A stretch of DNA of 53,186 nt from Helochares maculicollis. Taxonomy: Eukaryota; Arthropoda; Insecta; Coleoptera; Hydrophilidae. A model generated the notes under the pieces. The model searched no databases and was not told where the DNA came from. It was given only the letters and a program-made list of their open reading frames with translations. A program made the translations under genes and the position numbers. The stretch lies in the NCBI GenBank assembly GCA_033557835.1, contig JAWQRO010000133.1, forward strand, positions 1-53,186, written 5' to 3'. Shown piece by piece: positions 36,621 to 50,548 of this stretch (its first letter is position 1; every line of letters begins with the position of its first letter).

Positions 36621-39600
36621 TTTTAAAAACAATTTTTGTTCCATAGTATTTGTCAGTGATTTTTAAGAACAATATTAGAAAAAAATAAGTTTCTTCTCAG
36701 CTCCGTAATTGTTAAAGACCAATTCTAATTGATATAATAAAATACACAAAACTTTAAATTAATATTACTTAATTTTCAAAGTACGAGCGCCCCCTAATTT
36801 CATTAAATTAAATACTTTCTGTTCAAAAGTTCCCAACTGTGCACAAGAGAATCGTTAAGGTAATTGACACCACTAGTTGCTCTTTCTGTGTTCTCAGCCT
36901 TCAAACTGATATTAAAGTTGCCTACGCTTCAAAACGAAATACGTAATATTCATTTCCTGCAAAAATTGAATGATTCGCGAATAACAAAGGAGTCTGGAAC
37001 TCATGGAAGTTTGAAAACTTTCAAAAACTCCTTATTAGACCTTTGCAGCGTTCAATTTCCTTGATTTCCCCTAACAACAAATTACGGATGTTTGTGCCTT
37101 GCAATAAAACTAAACTGCTTTTGGTCTCTGCTTCCAAGTCTAAGAAGCTGCAGCAAAATGTATCATACTTATATGGCTTATGGTATTAAGTTTGATAGCA
37201 AGTGGGAACAGTTATAAACCGTCGCCGTACGGGCTCTATTATATGTTTATAGTTTATAATGCTGTTTTGCGAACTATTATAAATATTTAGAGAGGACATT
37301 ATCCTAGAAATCCAATGCATAATGCATATGTACCTTAACCTAATTGTTGGCTCATTGACTATGGACTTGAAGAAGGGCAAAGGGCAAATAGTATAAATGA
37401 CCAAAACCAATCTTAGTGTTTTGTCTATTAAGCAGTTTGACCAGTTTTATTGTTTACGGAAGACTTCTCTGTAGCTATCTAGTTTTTTCTGGGTATACTT
37501 TGTTTAGCATTAGGAAATGTATTGCAATAATAAAATATTTAAATGGATTATTACGTTTTAGATACTCCGTAATCATTTTTGCCATTTTTGATATTTTGTC
37601 CGAGTATATCTATGAATATTTCCTAATGCAAAATTTAAGTCATGTTCTACAGATAGTACAACTTGAGCAAATAACTCCTTATCACTATTTCTTTATGTTG
37701 CAACTATAAATTTTTTGTCACATTCCAGCATGCCGTTTTTAGATTTTGTAAGTACTCCTTTATCCTCTCATTTTTCTTTACTTCTCTGTAGTATTTAGAC
37801 TACTTTTGAGCGTTATTTTTCTTTAAGCATTGATTGAACAGAATCATATCTTACTTCTTTTTGTAGCTTATGTTCCATACCGCAAAGCAAAATATATCTC
37901 TTTTTCAATTCCATGTGTCTTTTTCTCTCTCGTTTTCGGTACTCAAAGCTAATTTTCTCTTATATGTTGCATAACCTAGTTAAATATTGATTTGAAATAA
38001 ACGCGCAAATACTGTGTAAAATTTTGCCAATTGCTGAGTCCGAGGGTATAATTAAATAATATCTAAGAAGATATTCTAAAAAGGAGTAAAAGACAAAATC
38101 AAACACGGATTATTTTGCATATATTGTTTGATATTTACTAGAGGACAATGGCTACATATATACGAATAATTCCATATCTGCATTCTTTACCTTAAGCAAA
38201 AACCAGCGACTTTGTCATAATGAAAAACGAAAACCCTTAAATTGTAGAATCCAGCAAAATCAAAAAATATCAATGTCTCTGTTCAGCATTTCTGCGTTCA
38301 ATTTAAATATATCATAAAAGTACTGATTTACATATTTAATGAAGTTATACGTACTAATTATCGTTACAGCAGAATGCAACTGCAAAATAGAAAAATCAAT
38401 AGTAATTAGATAAATTTTTCTTTCCGGTTCGCGGATTGCGGAAATCATTGAACAAATTTTACTAGTTATTAGTAATTGTGGCCACATACTTAATTCTTCC
38501 GAACTGTTTCCACTCCACTTAAAATCAAAGTTATGGCAGCAGCCCATTGAAGATTTTACAGCGTAAACGCGAATTCACTAAATCCGTTAGGAGCTGTCCA
38601 AGTTTGGAGACAGACTGACAATTTTCAAAGTGAATTTATTTTTGGAGTTACTTCCTTTTATTTTAACTCATCACACAACTTCAAATAAGACATATTGCTT
38701 TGTTTGATCTCAAATGTCACATAATAAATTCATATCTATTGGTTCTCTCGAGGTCGAATCAATATTACACCTGGTAATTTCATCTAGTAATTGCTTATTT
38801 CTGTTGGAAATGCTAACGTAGTACAGTTTCTCTGCTAGTTAATGCATCTAACTGCTCTCTTTTATGTTTGATAAATAAATAATTTGTTATTTATAGCACA
38901 TGTACTGTAATTAGATAACTGATGTTTTCTTCTATACTAAATTTATTGCTGGGACAGGCATAACACCCATTTTAAACATTTCCTTTATTTATAACCTAAG
39001 CAGGTAAAAGCATAGTTTCCAAAAATCTGCTGACCCACGACCGTATAAATTAAGAACAAAATAGTGTCGCAGAAATAAAATTAAGCTGTAATTGGCAACC
39101 TAACAGTAAATCCGTTATCTAGCAATCAGTCCCGAAGCTATTTAACACTTGGCTCAGCTTTGTAGTTCTCTCTCAGTCACCTCCCAATTCCGAGATAAAA
39201 GGGTGGACATGCTATCCGCATACATAATAACCTTCAACTCGAAGCGTATGTAACCTTTCCAGCCACAAATTGAATCGGTGAAGTTTTTCAAAAAAACGCT
39301 ATTCATGTATGCGTTTAAACTTAGATTGCAGATGAAAAGAGAATCACGAAGCCGTTTCGGAGACAAAGGACAGCCCCTAATGGCATATGTATGTATTACA
39401 ATGTGGCTTAGATTTTAGAGCCTTTGTCTTCTGATGGAATTTGACGAAAAGTAATAGGCACCTAGTAAATTCTAAATCTTCCGATGCCGAAAAGAAAACA
39501 ACAAAAACGGCTGAATTTTATGTCAAGCAATTGAGACTAAAAACGTGTCTAGCATTAAAACCAGTGAAAAATTCAAAGTCGTAAACTTTATTTCTAGATT

Positions 39601-40739
39601 GATTTTCGGCCAACCAGCTATTTTATTTCACTTTTCGGTGAATAATAGATGTGGGAGGAATTTATGAAGCCAAGCGAGCAAGCAGCGAGTCGATGGTTCG
39701 AATGCATGAAGAACGCTGGGACGCGACACCTAGATATAAGTTAAACACTCCGGTATAAGCTGCTTTTACTCTAGCCTAGCGTTGTTGTCATGACAAAATT
39801 GAATTTCTTAAAGCGGAAACAGTATTAACATATCCAACAGACTTCTCTCTACAGAGTAAGCCGATTGAGTCTCATATTACATAATAGTATTGCGTTTCTA
39901 TTACTTAGGCTGTCTGCAACGATAATTGAAACCTTTACAAAGTGCCATTCTTTTCCTTTTTGGGCGGAAAAGCACATTGCCGCTTTTCAAAATGAACGCT
40001 ATTGAAACGAAACTTCTTTAGAGCCTTGGTGTATAATGCGATTGATGTTGCCTGTATATAATTACAAAATGTAAAATAAAGGCGCAGTTTCAGATAAAAA
40101 CAAGGAATACAGGGATTCTAATACTGCTATGACAGTGGAATATTCCTAAGAAGCAGTTGATATGCAAACAGACTGTCAAAGGTAATTTCTGAATTAAAAT
40201 GCAAGTCGGAGCACTACAAAAGTCAAACTGTAGCGTCTAGGTTTCTGTTTTTGTTCTTAAAATAAAACTGAAATTTCTTTTAAAATCTTTTAAATCGTTA
40301 AATTACGTTGGGTTTTATATTACATTAAATTTAGAAAAATCTGTATCCATCATTATAAAATCTTTCACAAATACAAAGTTCAGATTGTGGAAATTCTAAG
40401 TAGACACGATTTCATGTTGTTATGGTACCAGTAAAATATTTGTAGATGTTGTGACATTTCTAAAAATAATACTTCCGAGTGGAAGAGAACAAAGTCAACA
40501 AATAGTAGTATAAATATTGCATTTTGTTATTGTTTGTACAGCTTGTTGATAATTGAATATCACTACCGGTGCCAACAAAACTTTACCGATTTTCTTAGAG
40601 CATATTTCAATTCAATTAAACTTCTACTAGCAGACAAAATATTTGCTGACTTGATAATAATAGTTTTTTGACATTTGAACCTTATTCAATTTCCTTTAGG
40701 TGTTTGAATCGTCTGATATAATTACATATCGAAACAAAG

Positions 40740-41360
40740 TTTTGAAGCCTAAGTAACATTTCATAAGCAGCTATTAACCTATATCATCTACATCATAGGG
40801 CGAAATTGAATGATTGACCCGAGGAGAGCACCTCATAATGGAGAATTTTCTTTCACTCGCACCAAACACGCAGTAAAACTTTCTTTGTCGTTAATCCGGA
40901 TTTGGTAGCCATTTGGGCCGGCTAACTGCATCTGGACCACAATTTTGTCGCTTGCTTTCGTATATAACATATTTTTCATCACCACACACCACCCTTTTCC
41001 AAAATGGGTCGATGCCTTTACGCTTCATCGAAGACGCGCTTGTGAGCTCCAAAAGGTTCTTATGCAACAATTTTTGTGGCTCTTCTTCTTCGCCCTTCTT
41101 TTTGACTTTTAACCTTATGTTAATGGTTCCCAACGGTTTTCCAACTTATTTTTAGTTCTTGGACAATAGAATAAACGCTTCTTTGCAAGTATAACTGGAA
41201 GACCATGATTTTATCGACATTTCCGACAATTGGTCTACTAAAGCGTGTCTAAGCTGCAACGTCCATATTACCAGAATGGAGGCGCTGGATCCTACGCTTT
41301 GATATTGTATTCGATACTGTATTAAGTCCCCAAACCTGCACAAATATGTTGTTAATATTG
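40740..41360 (-). mobile_element. Decayed mariner transposon fragment
   Basis: Minus-strand translation shows, in order, LNTVSNTISKRRIQRLHSGN (for ..AVSE-x-TCQKWFARFRSGN), FSRPIVGNVDKIM, ELKISWKTVGNH and DPFWKRVVCGDEKYVIYESK. The last of these contains the first catalytic Asp in GDEK at 40983-40972. Next come KSGLTTKKVLLRVWCE, with Glu where the second catalytic Asp of VWWD is expected, then ILHYEVLSSGQSFNFAL and C-R-x-YRLIAA. Stops and frameshifts are frequent, and the last third, including the third Asp, is missing or unrecognisable. The open frames on the + strand over this interval are shadows. It faces the same way as the neighbouring mariner at 41.6-42.7 kb but differs from it in sequence. 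Confidence 0.75.
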
Positions 41361-41600
41361 TTTTATCACAACATAATTTTTCATAAATTAATTGATAAGC
41401 ATGTTTTGTATTTAAAATTTACACAAAGCACTGATTATAGTAACAGTAATATTGAATCAGATAACATAGAGTATCAATTATAACACATGGGTAACAATTG
41501 CGGTCAAATGTAATGGGTTACATTTTTCTTATGTGTTGTATCTATGCTGTATAATGCATTGTAAACGCAGTATAATAATGGTTGTAATTTTAACAACATA

Positions 41601-42700
41601 CGAGGATAGTATCAAATTGAACAATGGAAACAAAAAATTTGGAAAAATATTTTTATTTCTCAACATAGTCTATTTTCAGCACTACACACTTTTACATGCG
41701 ATATTCAATAGCTTCATTACACTGTTTATATTGAAGCGCCACAAAATAGTCATCAACTGCAGATTCCACTTCTTCATCGTTGGCAAGTCTTTTACCACCT
41801 AGCTATTTTTTTTTTCAAGTTTGGAAAAATACAATAATCAGAGGGAGCGAATAGGGTGTATGAGAAAGCAATTCAAACGATAATTCATTGATTTTGGTCA
41901 CCGTGATAATGGATGTGATGAACTGAAAAAACTACTTTCCTTTTCACCTAATGGCGCCGTTTTTTTTTATTTCATCACTCAAACGCTGCAATAAATGTGC
42001 TTAATACTCTGATTATTACTGATTGTTTTCAGTTTTCAAAATAACCAATAAAAATTTTCACGCACATTCCAACTACAGCCATGACCTACCGATGGAACTG
42101 CCTTCGCCTTGTTTGAAGCTGATTCTCCACTTTCAGCACATTCTTTTGACTATTCCTTCAACACAGATATTATTTTATGGAGCCATATTTCCTCCATGGC
42201 TATAAATAAATGCAAAACTTTGGATTAATAGCTGTGAAACATAGCCCAAAACTAAATTGAAACATCTTAGCAACGTTTTTGTTCCATTGTGAGCAAACGC
42301 GGCACCCATCCTGCTCTAAGCTTTCTCACGTCCAAAGTTTTAGTCAATATATAATGCAAAGTACTATTTTAAAAGCCTACCATGTTTGGTAACACGCATA
42401 CTTTCATTCAACGATCATCCAATACTATTTTGTGGATTTTTCTCGCCATTTCTAGCGTGGTCACCTCATTTGCTCGACCACTACAATGTTCTTCTTGGCA
42501 TGCCGTATGGCCTCATTTATCTATTTTAAACGAAAAAGCAGGCTTCCCAGAGGAGAATCTAGCTCGGCTTTGATATTGGCTGAACTTTTAAAAGAAAGTA
42601 TTTTACTACATAACGAGGACCAATTTTTACCATATTCACTGAGAGCGTTCACTATTGATGGCTGCCAAAAAATATTATACAATGTAGTGTCTTCAGCTTT
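41601..42700 (-). mobile_element. Decayed near full-length irritans-like mariner transposon
   Basis: Minus-strand translation gives ARFSSGKPAFSFKIDK, then CSGRANEVTTLEMARKIHKI followed by VLDDR, and then the LHYILTKTLDVRKLRAGWVP segment followed by RLLTMEQK. IAMEEIWLH (42178-42205) stands for the first catalytic TMDETWIHH, with Glu in place of Asp. GESASNKAKAVPSVG, IKKKRRH, SFELLSHTPYS and LKKKLGG-type KRLANDEEVESAVDDYF (41743-41803) follow, ending near IDYVEK. That is the domain order of the Himar/irritans group. Nonsense and frameshift changes run throughout. A TA followed by CGAGGATAGT at 41599-41610 may be the 3' terminal repeat; the 5' end near 42750 is unclear. Confidence 0.78.
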
Positions 42701-45371
42701 GACATTTAATCTTTATTTATTAGGTTAGTAATTTTTAAAGCAAAAACTATCATCTGCACGTCAAATTGAGCACTCCACAAAATTACCTTAATAAAGATAG
42801 TAGTTGCCGTTGTAATTTGCATTATTGGTATTATTTTACGGATTTATGTTTCAGTCGTCAAATACTTTCTATAGTTTCCTCCGAAATTTCATGTTTACTA
42901 TTAAACTTATATAGTCCTGATATAGCTATTGGATAATTATGCAAAAAGATATGCCTTTATTATTAGATCTTTAATATCTTCCTAGATTGTTATACAATTT
43001 ATGTATTTTTATTTAATATGCAGCAATACTTCTTTAGCAGCTCTTTTATCTGATCTGTAATATGTTCTTTTGACTAATTCATTTGTCAAAATTATATTAG
43101 ATCCACTTCCATGTATTCTATTTACTTCCCTTCAACTTGAAACGTTCCTCTGACACAATGCACGTACAACCACTCTCAAATTATGTCTTCAGAACAAATT
43201 TTACCATTACTCTGAGATATTGCATTTGCAATATCTTTGTTTATCCCTTTACCTTTGACTTATTCAGTGAAGGGTGAAACTACCAATTGCGATACTTAGC
43301 TCGTAAAACTCAGCATGTCAAAGATATTTTCATCGAAGAGAAAATATCTTCGTCGAATTGCAAATTCTATTCATTTGATTGCTAGCTCTTTTGAGTTATC
43401 GCAAATATTAAAATATTTTCAGGACAATATAAAACATTTCAATTAGATTTACACAATAAGTAAAACTCTTTTTTGATGGGTCTATAAAAAATTCCATTTT
43501 TCAATAATTATATTTTAAAGTTTGCACCTGTAAGTTAACAAATGTAAATAAACAAACAGCATTCATTAAAAATGTTATTAAAATGACTTTTTTGCTTAGG
43601 TTGAAAGAAGTGCTACTACCCATTAATGTTTTTCTCAAAAGTGCATTCTTTGTCTATTCTGATCCTCACTACAACTTTAAACAATCAACCAATACTAGTA
43701 ATCTAAATCTTGTATTCCATTCCATAAGCTCTATTTCCACAATTTATTATATTTTATCAAATTAATACCAAAACACCACAACAATTTCCTAAAATTATTT
43801 TTAACTAAATTTACAGTTGCTAAAGTGATAATTAAACCCTTTGTTTTATTCAGTTTATATTAACCTCTGTTTGCTTATTAATCTAACGCACCGTTCACCA
43901 ATGAAACTCAAATTGTTTATTGGAATTTAAACTAAACTTTGAAACCCTAAGCTTTGATCAGCATAATTTACGAATTTCATTGTTGTCGATACCATTTTGC
44001 TCTCCAGGAATTTGCACCATGATCACATGCAGACAACGTTAGGAATAATCATGTAATCAATAACGGTACGTTTGATTGACATAATGCAAATCTGTTATTC
44101 TCGGTATCCATTTAAACGTCTGTGTTCCTGTCAAAAGTCCGCTGAATTATTGAAAGCATATTCTTGTATTGATGGGTTGTAGATAAAAATCTGGGATCAC
44201 ATCCACGCTTCGACAAACGCCCCCACCATATCTTTCAACAAAAAAAAAGAAAATATATTTTAGGCCCTTTCTTATGTTTAATTCTAAGGGTCCGCCAGGT
44301 GATTTTCTCCACCATAAATCTTTTCCAACCGATTTAACTTATTAGAGTTTCCCCCTTAATTTATTTTACTATTTCACCATTCGGAAAAATCGTCAACGAC
44401 CGTCCTCTGTATTTTCTAGCCGTACATAATTGGGTTCACTTTCTATTAAAAATCAATTTATCTTCCATCTCCAATCGATCTCCCATTTGTGAATCAAATA
44501 TTTGCAAGTGTAACGTGGATAGCGGATCTGATTCGTATTTCTCAATTTATATATGTATTTTCCCTGCGAGTTGCTTGTTTTTCCTCGTTTCCTTAGACAG
44601 GAGTAATTCGGTTTTTTTCCAGCAGCGTTTATCTCTCTCTCTTTTCTCTAATACTCTGCAGCCACATCTGCTTACCTGGAAGCTTTTAAATGATATCAAT
44701 TATTCAAGCTGCGGTTCTGCATATCACCGGCATAAAATATGGGAATTTTTCTCCGCATTTTTGTATAATTGAAAATATCCGTCATCCCAACGTACGGGGT
44801 ACCTACTTTTAAACAAGATGCTTTTTATATTCAATTCCAAACTTTCCTCAAGGATCTTCCTGCCGAAAAAGGCATGATATGTTTCCTGTCCGAAAATGCA
44901 TTATGGAAAACAAACAGAGACATAGAAACCTGTCAAATTCCGCATGTATCCATTTTTTTCTTCGTACCCAAAAACTGTATACGCCCCGTCAATTCACGTT
45001 TTGTTCTTTATGCCGCTCCTTTTTCATCTTGTAATACACAAATAATATTTGCATAATCTGTATATATTTTACATCTGGTTTTCCACATAGAATATGTATA
45101 AGTCACTGTCTAAGGATGTATTGATCCTGCATATATTCTGTCGCTTTCATCCTGCCACAATAAGCTTCCGCATGCATTATATATTCTTTCGTGAGACATT
45201 ACAAATTTCAAAGAAGGCAATAAAACAGTGAATCTGGAGCAACGCTACAAATGAAATAGAACACAGGAAGTAGTTGCCTCTTTAATGCAAGGATCTTTCA
45301 AAACAAGGCCTGAGAAATTCACTTGAGCCTTAAATAAAGCTCAGTTAAGGATGCAGCTGTCCGCTAAAGGC

Positions 45372-45408
45372 GTTGAATAGTTCATGGGATCAAGGGGTAT
45401 CAAGGGAT
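45372..45408. repeat. Dispersed repeat, copy 1 core
   Basis: GTTGAATAGTTCATGGGATC followed by AAGGGGTATCAAGGGAT matches 47321-47358 at most positions, with weaker similarity extending leftwards for perhaps 150 nt. Minus-strand frames in both copies start alike (NPLIPLD and DPLIPLG), which suggests pieces of an unidentified mobile element. Confidence 0.5.
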
Positions 45409-47320
45409 TAATGTATCTTTTATACTGCACTACTGATGGCTTTTTTGTTTCTTGAAGCTTCTAAAAATTAGATTTTAAATCAAGGAATGGAATGGATGCA
45501 TTTTTAAATAGATGACGTTAGCATAGTGGTGACGGTTGTTTGCAAGTGGGTGAAACGATTGTCTTTGAAACACGAATTGCCCATTTATATAATCCAGTTT
45601 AATATTAAGTGCTGCTTTTACTTCAAAAGTTTAGATATCACGTTGACGGTTCGATGAAGTTTTAGTGACCAGCAATTTTTTGCAGCTTCGCCAGCGTGAA
45701 TTTAAGAGTTTGCATGAGCTATTCGATTTTGAATCAAAGTACTATTTATTTCAGCTCGTTAACTTAAATGACTTATTTTATTAATTTATTTATAGGATAC
45801 ATAATACTTCATCTTTCAATCGCTTTTCAAAAAACTGTAACTTTATATTCTGTATTTTTATCACTTTATAATTGTACAAGGCTTATACTATTGCCTGAAA
45901 TATATTTTTAAAAAAGGATAAAATAATATGCCCAGGAAAATTATTTTAACGCATAGCAGCTTGCATAAAAATATCCCACAATTTTATCAAGCATTTTATG
46001 CAATAACGCTACTTATTTTAATATTTACATTAATGAATTCCAATTAACCTAAGTCTGTAAAAATAATTTAGATTCAGTTTTTGGTATACATTACCAAATT
46101 ATATAAAAAGCACTCAGAAATAAGTACTAATTATTATAAAAGCAATAAAAAACTTCTTTTAGTTTTTAATTTAAACGAATCTGAAAGCAAAAGATTTAGC
46201 TTAACTTTTTAATAGCCAAATTTTCATAAGTATTTCAGTTGTCGTTCATAGTAGCAGAATGTTTCTTAATATTAGGAGAAAAGTTGCCAATATAAGTACC
46301 AAAATGTTTTTAAAGCTCAAAAAATGAGCTAAGACATTTAAAATGAAATATTTCCTATATACTATACACGCCAGTTAACACTCTTTAGTACTACTCTTAG
46401 TAGCGAAATATTTCTTGATTTTAATATAAATGCACAAAGCGTCAGCTTTTAGTGGCGACATAATTGTTAATTTCATCTTCAGTTACACTCTTGCGTGGAG
46501 TGTTATTTTAGTTATTATAACTGTTTTTAAAATACATTGGACATTATTAATTGCCCTGTTTGCATTTGTACCTGAAAATAATTTACTAAAATATATATTT
46601 AACATAAAGATACTAATTAGAAAATGTGTTCTAGTGTACATTCTTATTATATAATTAAATAAATATTCTAGTACTTTTATACTATGCTTACATGTATAGG
46701 AGAATTTGGAAAGAAGAAAATTTGTCCATTTGTGAATATATATTTAGCCAAAAAAATTTTTTTATGTACGGCAGTTTTCGTATGAACGTAAAAATATTTA
46801 CATTAGAAGGCTTAAAACTAGATAAGAGGTGATGTCACCAACCCACGACTCTAACACTGTTCAGGGATGGCTGGTCGTAATATGAGGCCACATTCGCCAA
46901 AAGCGAAAAAGAATTTCATGAAAGAAATAAAAGAAAATTGTATATTTTGTATTTTAAACGCCATCATGTGGAAGGAATATAGGATATTGTATGTATATAG
47001 CGATAGGAATATAATGTTATGTAAAGAGAAAGATGAAATAAAAGGAGTTCTTGCGAAGTGCACCATAAAAATAAGAAACACGATTATTGTTATTTTCAGG
47101 CTGTGTACATAGCGCTAGTTCAAACTTCTGGAGGAATAAACTCTGCAAATCCAACAATCTGAGAGCTAAAAAAATAAAGAGGGATTTTCTTTAAAAACAT
47201 GAGCTGCTTGTAAAAAATTTCTGGGTGCAGCAAGTGGAGTATAAGACGAGGCAAGGGCTCCTTGCACTGCTGTAATATACATCTAGAGTAAAGTAGAACT
47301 CTGAGAGTAACCGGCAAAGC

Positions 47321-47358
47321 TCTGAATAGTTCATGCGAACCAAGTGGTATCAAGGGAT
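47321..47358. repeat. Dispersed repeat, copy 2 core
   Basis: TCTGAATAGTTCATGCGAAC followed by CAAGTGGTATCAAGGGAT; partner of 45372-45408, in the same orientation and 1.95 kb away. It sits inside an 88-codon minus-strand open frame (47386-47120) that begins upstream with RRLDPLIPLGSHELFRALPV. The protein family is not recognised. Confidence 0.5.
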
Positions 47359-50300
47359 CCAGCCTTCTTTCGTATCTTGAGTGCAAGAGGTGATTCGGCT
47401 ATGATGATATCGCATTTAGGCTCCAATATAGCCGATATAATGAGATCGCTCGTCAGGTGCAGCAAACAGGGCATAGGGCGGGCTTGCGGATAATTTTTGG
47501 CATTTCTTTATCGTCCCTACTCACCGGCTCATGTGAGCAGTAATCGTCGCACGTAATGAGGTATGGTCAATTATAGACCACGTTATTTAGCACTCGGGTT
47601 GTTAGTTGTCCATTTTGAGAGAATAATATTGCAGTCTTTTAACTTAGAAAGCACTATCTGCACAGATTTACTACTGCGATAGATTAATAGTCCTTACACA
47701 ATTCTTTTAATTTAAGTTCAATGAATTTCAAATTTGACGAAAACATTCCATTAAATATAGTGCAGTTACGACTTATTTTGCAGTGTTTACACTAAATATC
47801 TCCAGATAAAAGTTTAGATATTTTAATAAATTTAGAAATTTGCTCCTTCAACAAAAGCTCTATGACTAATTTATATGTTACAAATAAACGCTCACTATGC
47901 ATTGGTACAGTATTATATGAAAACATCATTTACTTTATGAATGTATAGTTAGTAGTTTTCATTACTAATACTTAAGTTACTCCGGGACAAACAATCTTAT
48001 TAAATCGCATAACACATTGTTATATAGTCAGTTTGCAATTTATAGCTAAAAATCGTATTAATTTGCGTATAATTTACTACAACCAAACCATAAATGAAAT
48101 TTGTTCCGAACTTAAGAATATATATATTTACTTTTACTTGTTTTCGTTTGCGCACAGTTGAAAGGAGCATATATAAAAATCTTTAAGTTGCTAATACCTG
48201 CGTTTTTAAATTTTATAAAGAATTTAATACTAATCAATGTATTATCTTTACACAGTAAAGCAAATAAAGTTTGGAAAAATAATTCGATTATTATTACAAA
48301 CTGAATTAAAATCTATCCTCTTATTTTTATATGCAAACATTACATTAAAGTTACATCTTATAAGCTTATATTACAAAATCAATTAGTTTAGATAACATAC
48401 AATCATTAGAGTTTCCAACCTATCATCTGTAAGCTATGAAATCTTCCATAATTCTATACGTTTACTTAATACTGCAGCATGTAACGTAAAATATTTATGC
48501 CTACAATAATGAAAAATTGCTTAAAATCGTATAAATCACAGAAGCCTGGAAATAATTAAAACCTCCGCCTTACGCAGCCTAAAGAAAATAATTCGTGATA
48601 TTTTCTTCAACAGCTGTATTTAAGTAGTTCATTGGGAAAGGCCAATTAAAAGAACCTAAAACAGTTCTAAATGCGTACGTGTCAAAATAAAAGGAACAAG
48701 GATTTGCAGACAACGCCGGTAAAAGGGAGTACGAATGGAAATTAAGAGAGGAATGATGCGAGATAAGTGATAATTATTCAATGAATTTTGCGGTTTCCCC
48801 AGCAGAATTTACCCCACAGGTGAACAACGTAGCTGCGAAACGTTATCAATTCTATTGCTCTTTGAAATTAGTCTAAATTTTCACATTCAGATGTTGTTAC
48901 AGCATACATCAAGCCGAGCTTTCAGTTTTGTTTGGAGATACACCGCTTTGACATTATTGTTTGTGACATATGAACGTACATTTAATTTTAGATACCTAAA
49001 TACAGGTGCTTAAAACCGGCGATGCGGCGCGATGAGATGGACTGATACGAAGCTGTCTGTTGACGACAGAGCGAGTCCCTGAAAATTTCATTTCTAAAAG
49101 GAGCTGGAAATGTTAAAACATTCATGAATAGGTGCATATTTAAGTGTTATCACTTTTATTCCACCTTTTATTTTGAGGCGCTCAGCTTCGTGAATTCCAT
49201 CCCCGAAGGTTTATTCTAACACAGTTATTACTTTGGCGCGTACCCTTAATAAAATAAATATGCAGGAAAATGCAGACCGAATAAGAATTTTAAAAAGAGA
49301 CCTTTTCGAGTAGACTTGAAAAAAAGAGAATAAATCGGTTGTAAATTCAAACAAAATCGTTACAAACGTACGTCTAAGTGTTTGGTAATCATTTCGGAAT
49401 ATAGTACTGAATAAAAGAGCTATAGGACGGAGTAGGATAACTTATTTTAAACAAAGGAGGAGAAAATTCAGTGCACCATATTAATTAATGCATGCCCTGG
49501 AATTACGACGTTGCAATAACAGCCAAGCACTGCGCAAACAACGAGTTTAGCTTTGAATAATAATTTTAATTAGCTACATATTCGCCGGGAAAAACTTGAA
49601 TTTCCAGGTTAAGCACTTGCGGTGTTTCGCTGCGTATTGTTTTTGAAATTGCAGCCACTATTTTTCACATTTTCCATGAAAACTTCAATTAATCAAGCTG
49701 CGCTGTTGTTTTATTATTTCAGATTTCGTAGAAATTGAGCTATCGTTAAGCGACTGCTTTTAATGAATTTGATCGAGCGCTTGTATGATAATTTCCCTCT
49801 GAGGATTTGGAGGAAGAATTAAAACCGGTAATTACGTTTACTATGAAATAACCGTGCTCTAATCTGTTATGGATTTAAATATTTCAGGCGAGAAACATGA
49901 AACAAACTTTGTTTTCTCATTTAAGATGTATAAACATACTATGTTTAACGTACCCATATACATCATACCAGGAGCCTGCTATGCAGGAAGTTGTTGACAG
50001 AGTAAGTGGTTAGTAATATAAAATTATTAATTGCCACAAACAAGCGACTTAAGGGATCGATTTTGTCTAAGTAAGAGTTGATTGATGTAAGGCATTATAT
50101 GTGTAATGCGAATTCATTTAAAGGAGGGATACGGTTTCCAAATATTATCATTACTGCGTTATACAAATTACTAAAAGGGTCTTAGGCGATAGACAAAACC
50201 TTGCGGAATTATTCGAAAATCCTGTTACTCTTATAGGAGAGAATGTAAAGGTTTTAGGGTATATTAAACAATAAGAATCAAGACTTGCCAATCTCACCAG

Positions 50301-50518
50301 AGAAGATCTAAAGTAAGAGTAAGAACCATCAAAAAATATTTTTATCAATTTCTAAACTCTTAATCTTAATAGTCTAATTTTTGTCGGTCCAAAATGAAAA
50401 TTTAGTCGTCTTCTACTCTATAAAGCATTTCGTGAGACATTCTAAAATATGTCTGCGTTAATATAAGACTAAAAATTATTTATCTATTTTTAATAGCAAT
50501 TATTATTGATTATATATC

Positions 50519-50548
50519 ACCGTAAAAGTGAGTACTTACTTTTACGGT
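50519..50548. repeat. Near-perfect 30-bp palindrome
   Basis: ACCGTAAAAGT-GAGTACTT-ACTTTTACGGT is self-complementary except for one pair (a G opposite T), with no loop. It carries GTGAGT on the + strand and GTAAGT on the minus strand, both donor-like hexamers. Confidence 0.7.

Noticed and set aside
40891..41155. Overlapping 80-codon frames on both strands
   Set aside because: Both are explained by the decayed mariner on the minus strand; the + frame is its shadow.
42382..42728. Plus-strand open frames of 63 and 80 codons
   Set aside because: Antisense shadows of the irritans-like mariner.
44515..45056. Two adjacent + strand open frames of 85 and 95 codons
   Set aside because: Composition, codon use and absence of family motifs fit chance frames in AT-rich intron; no splice or promoter context.
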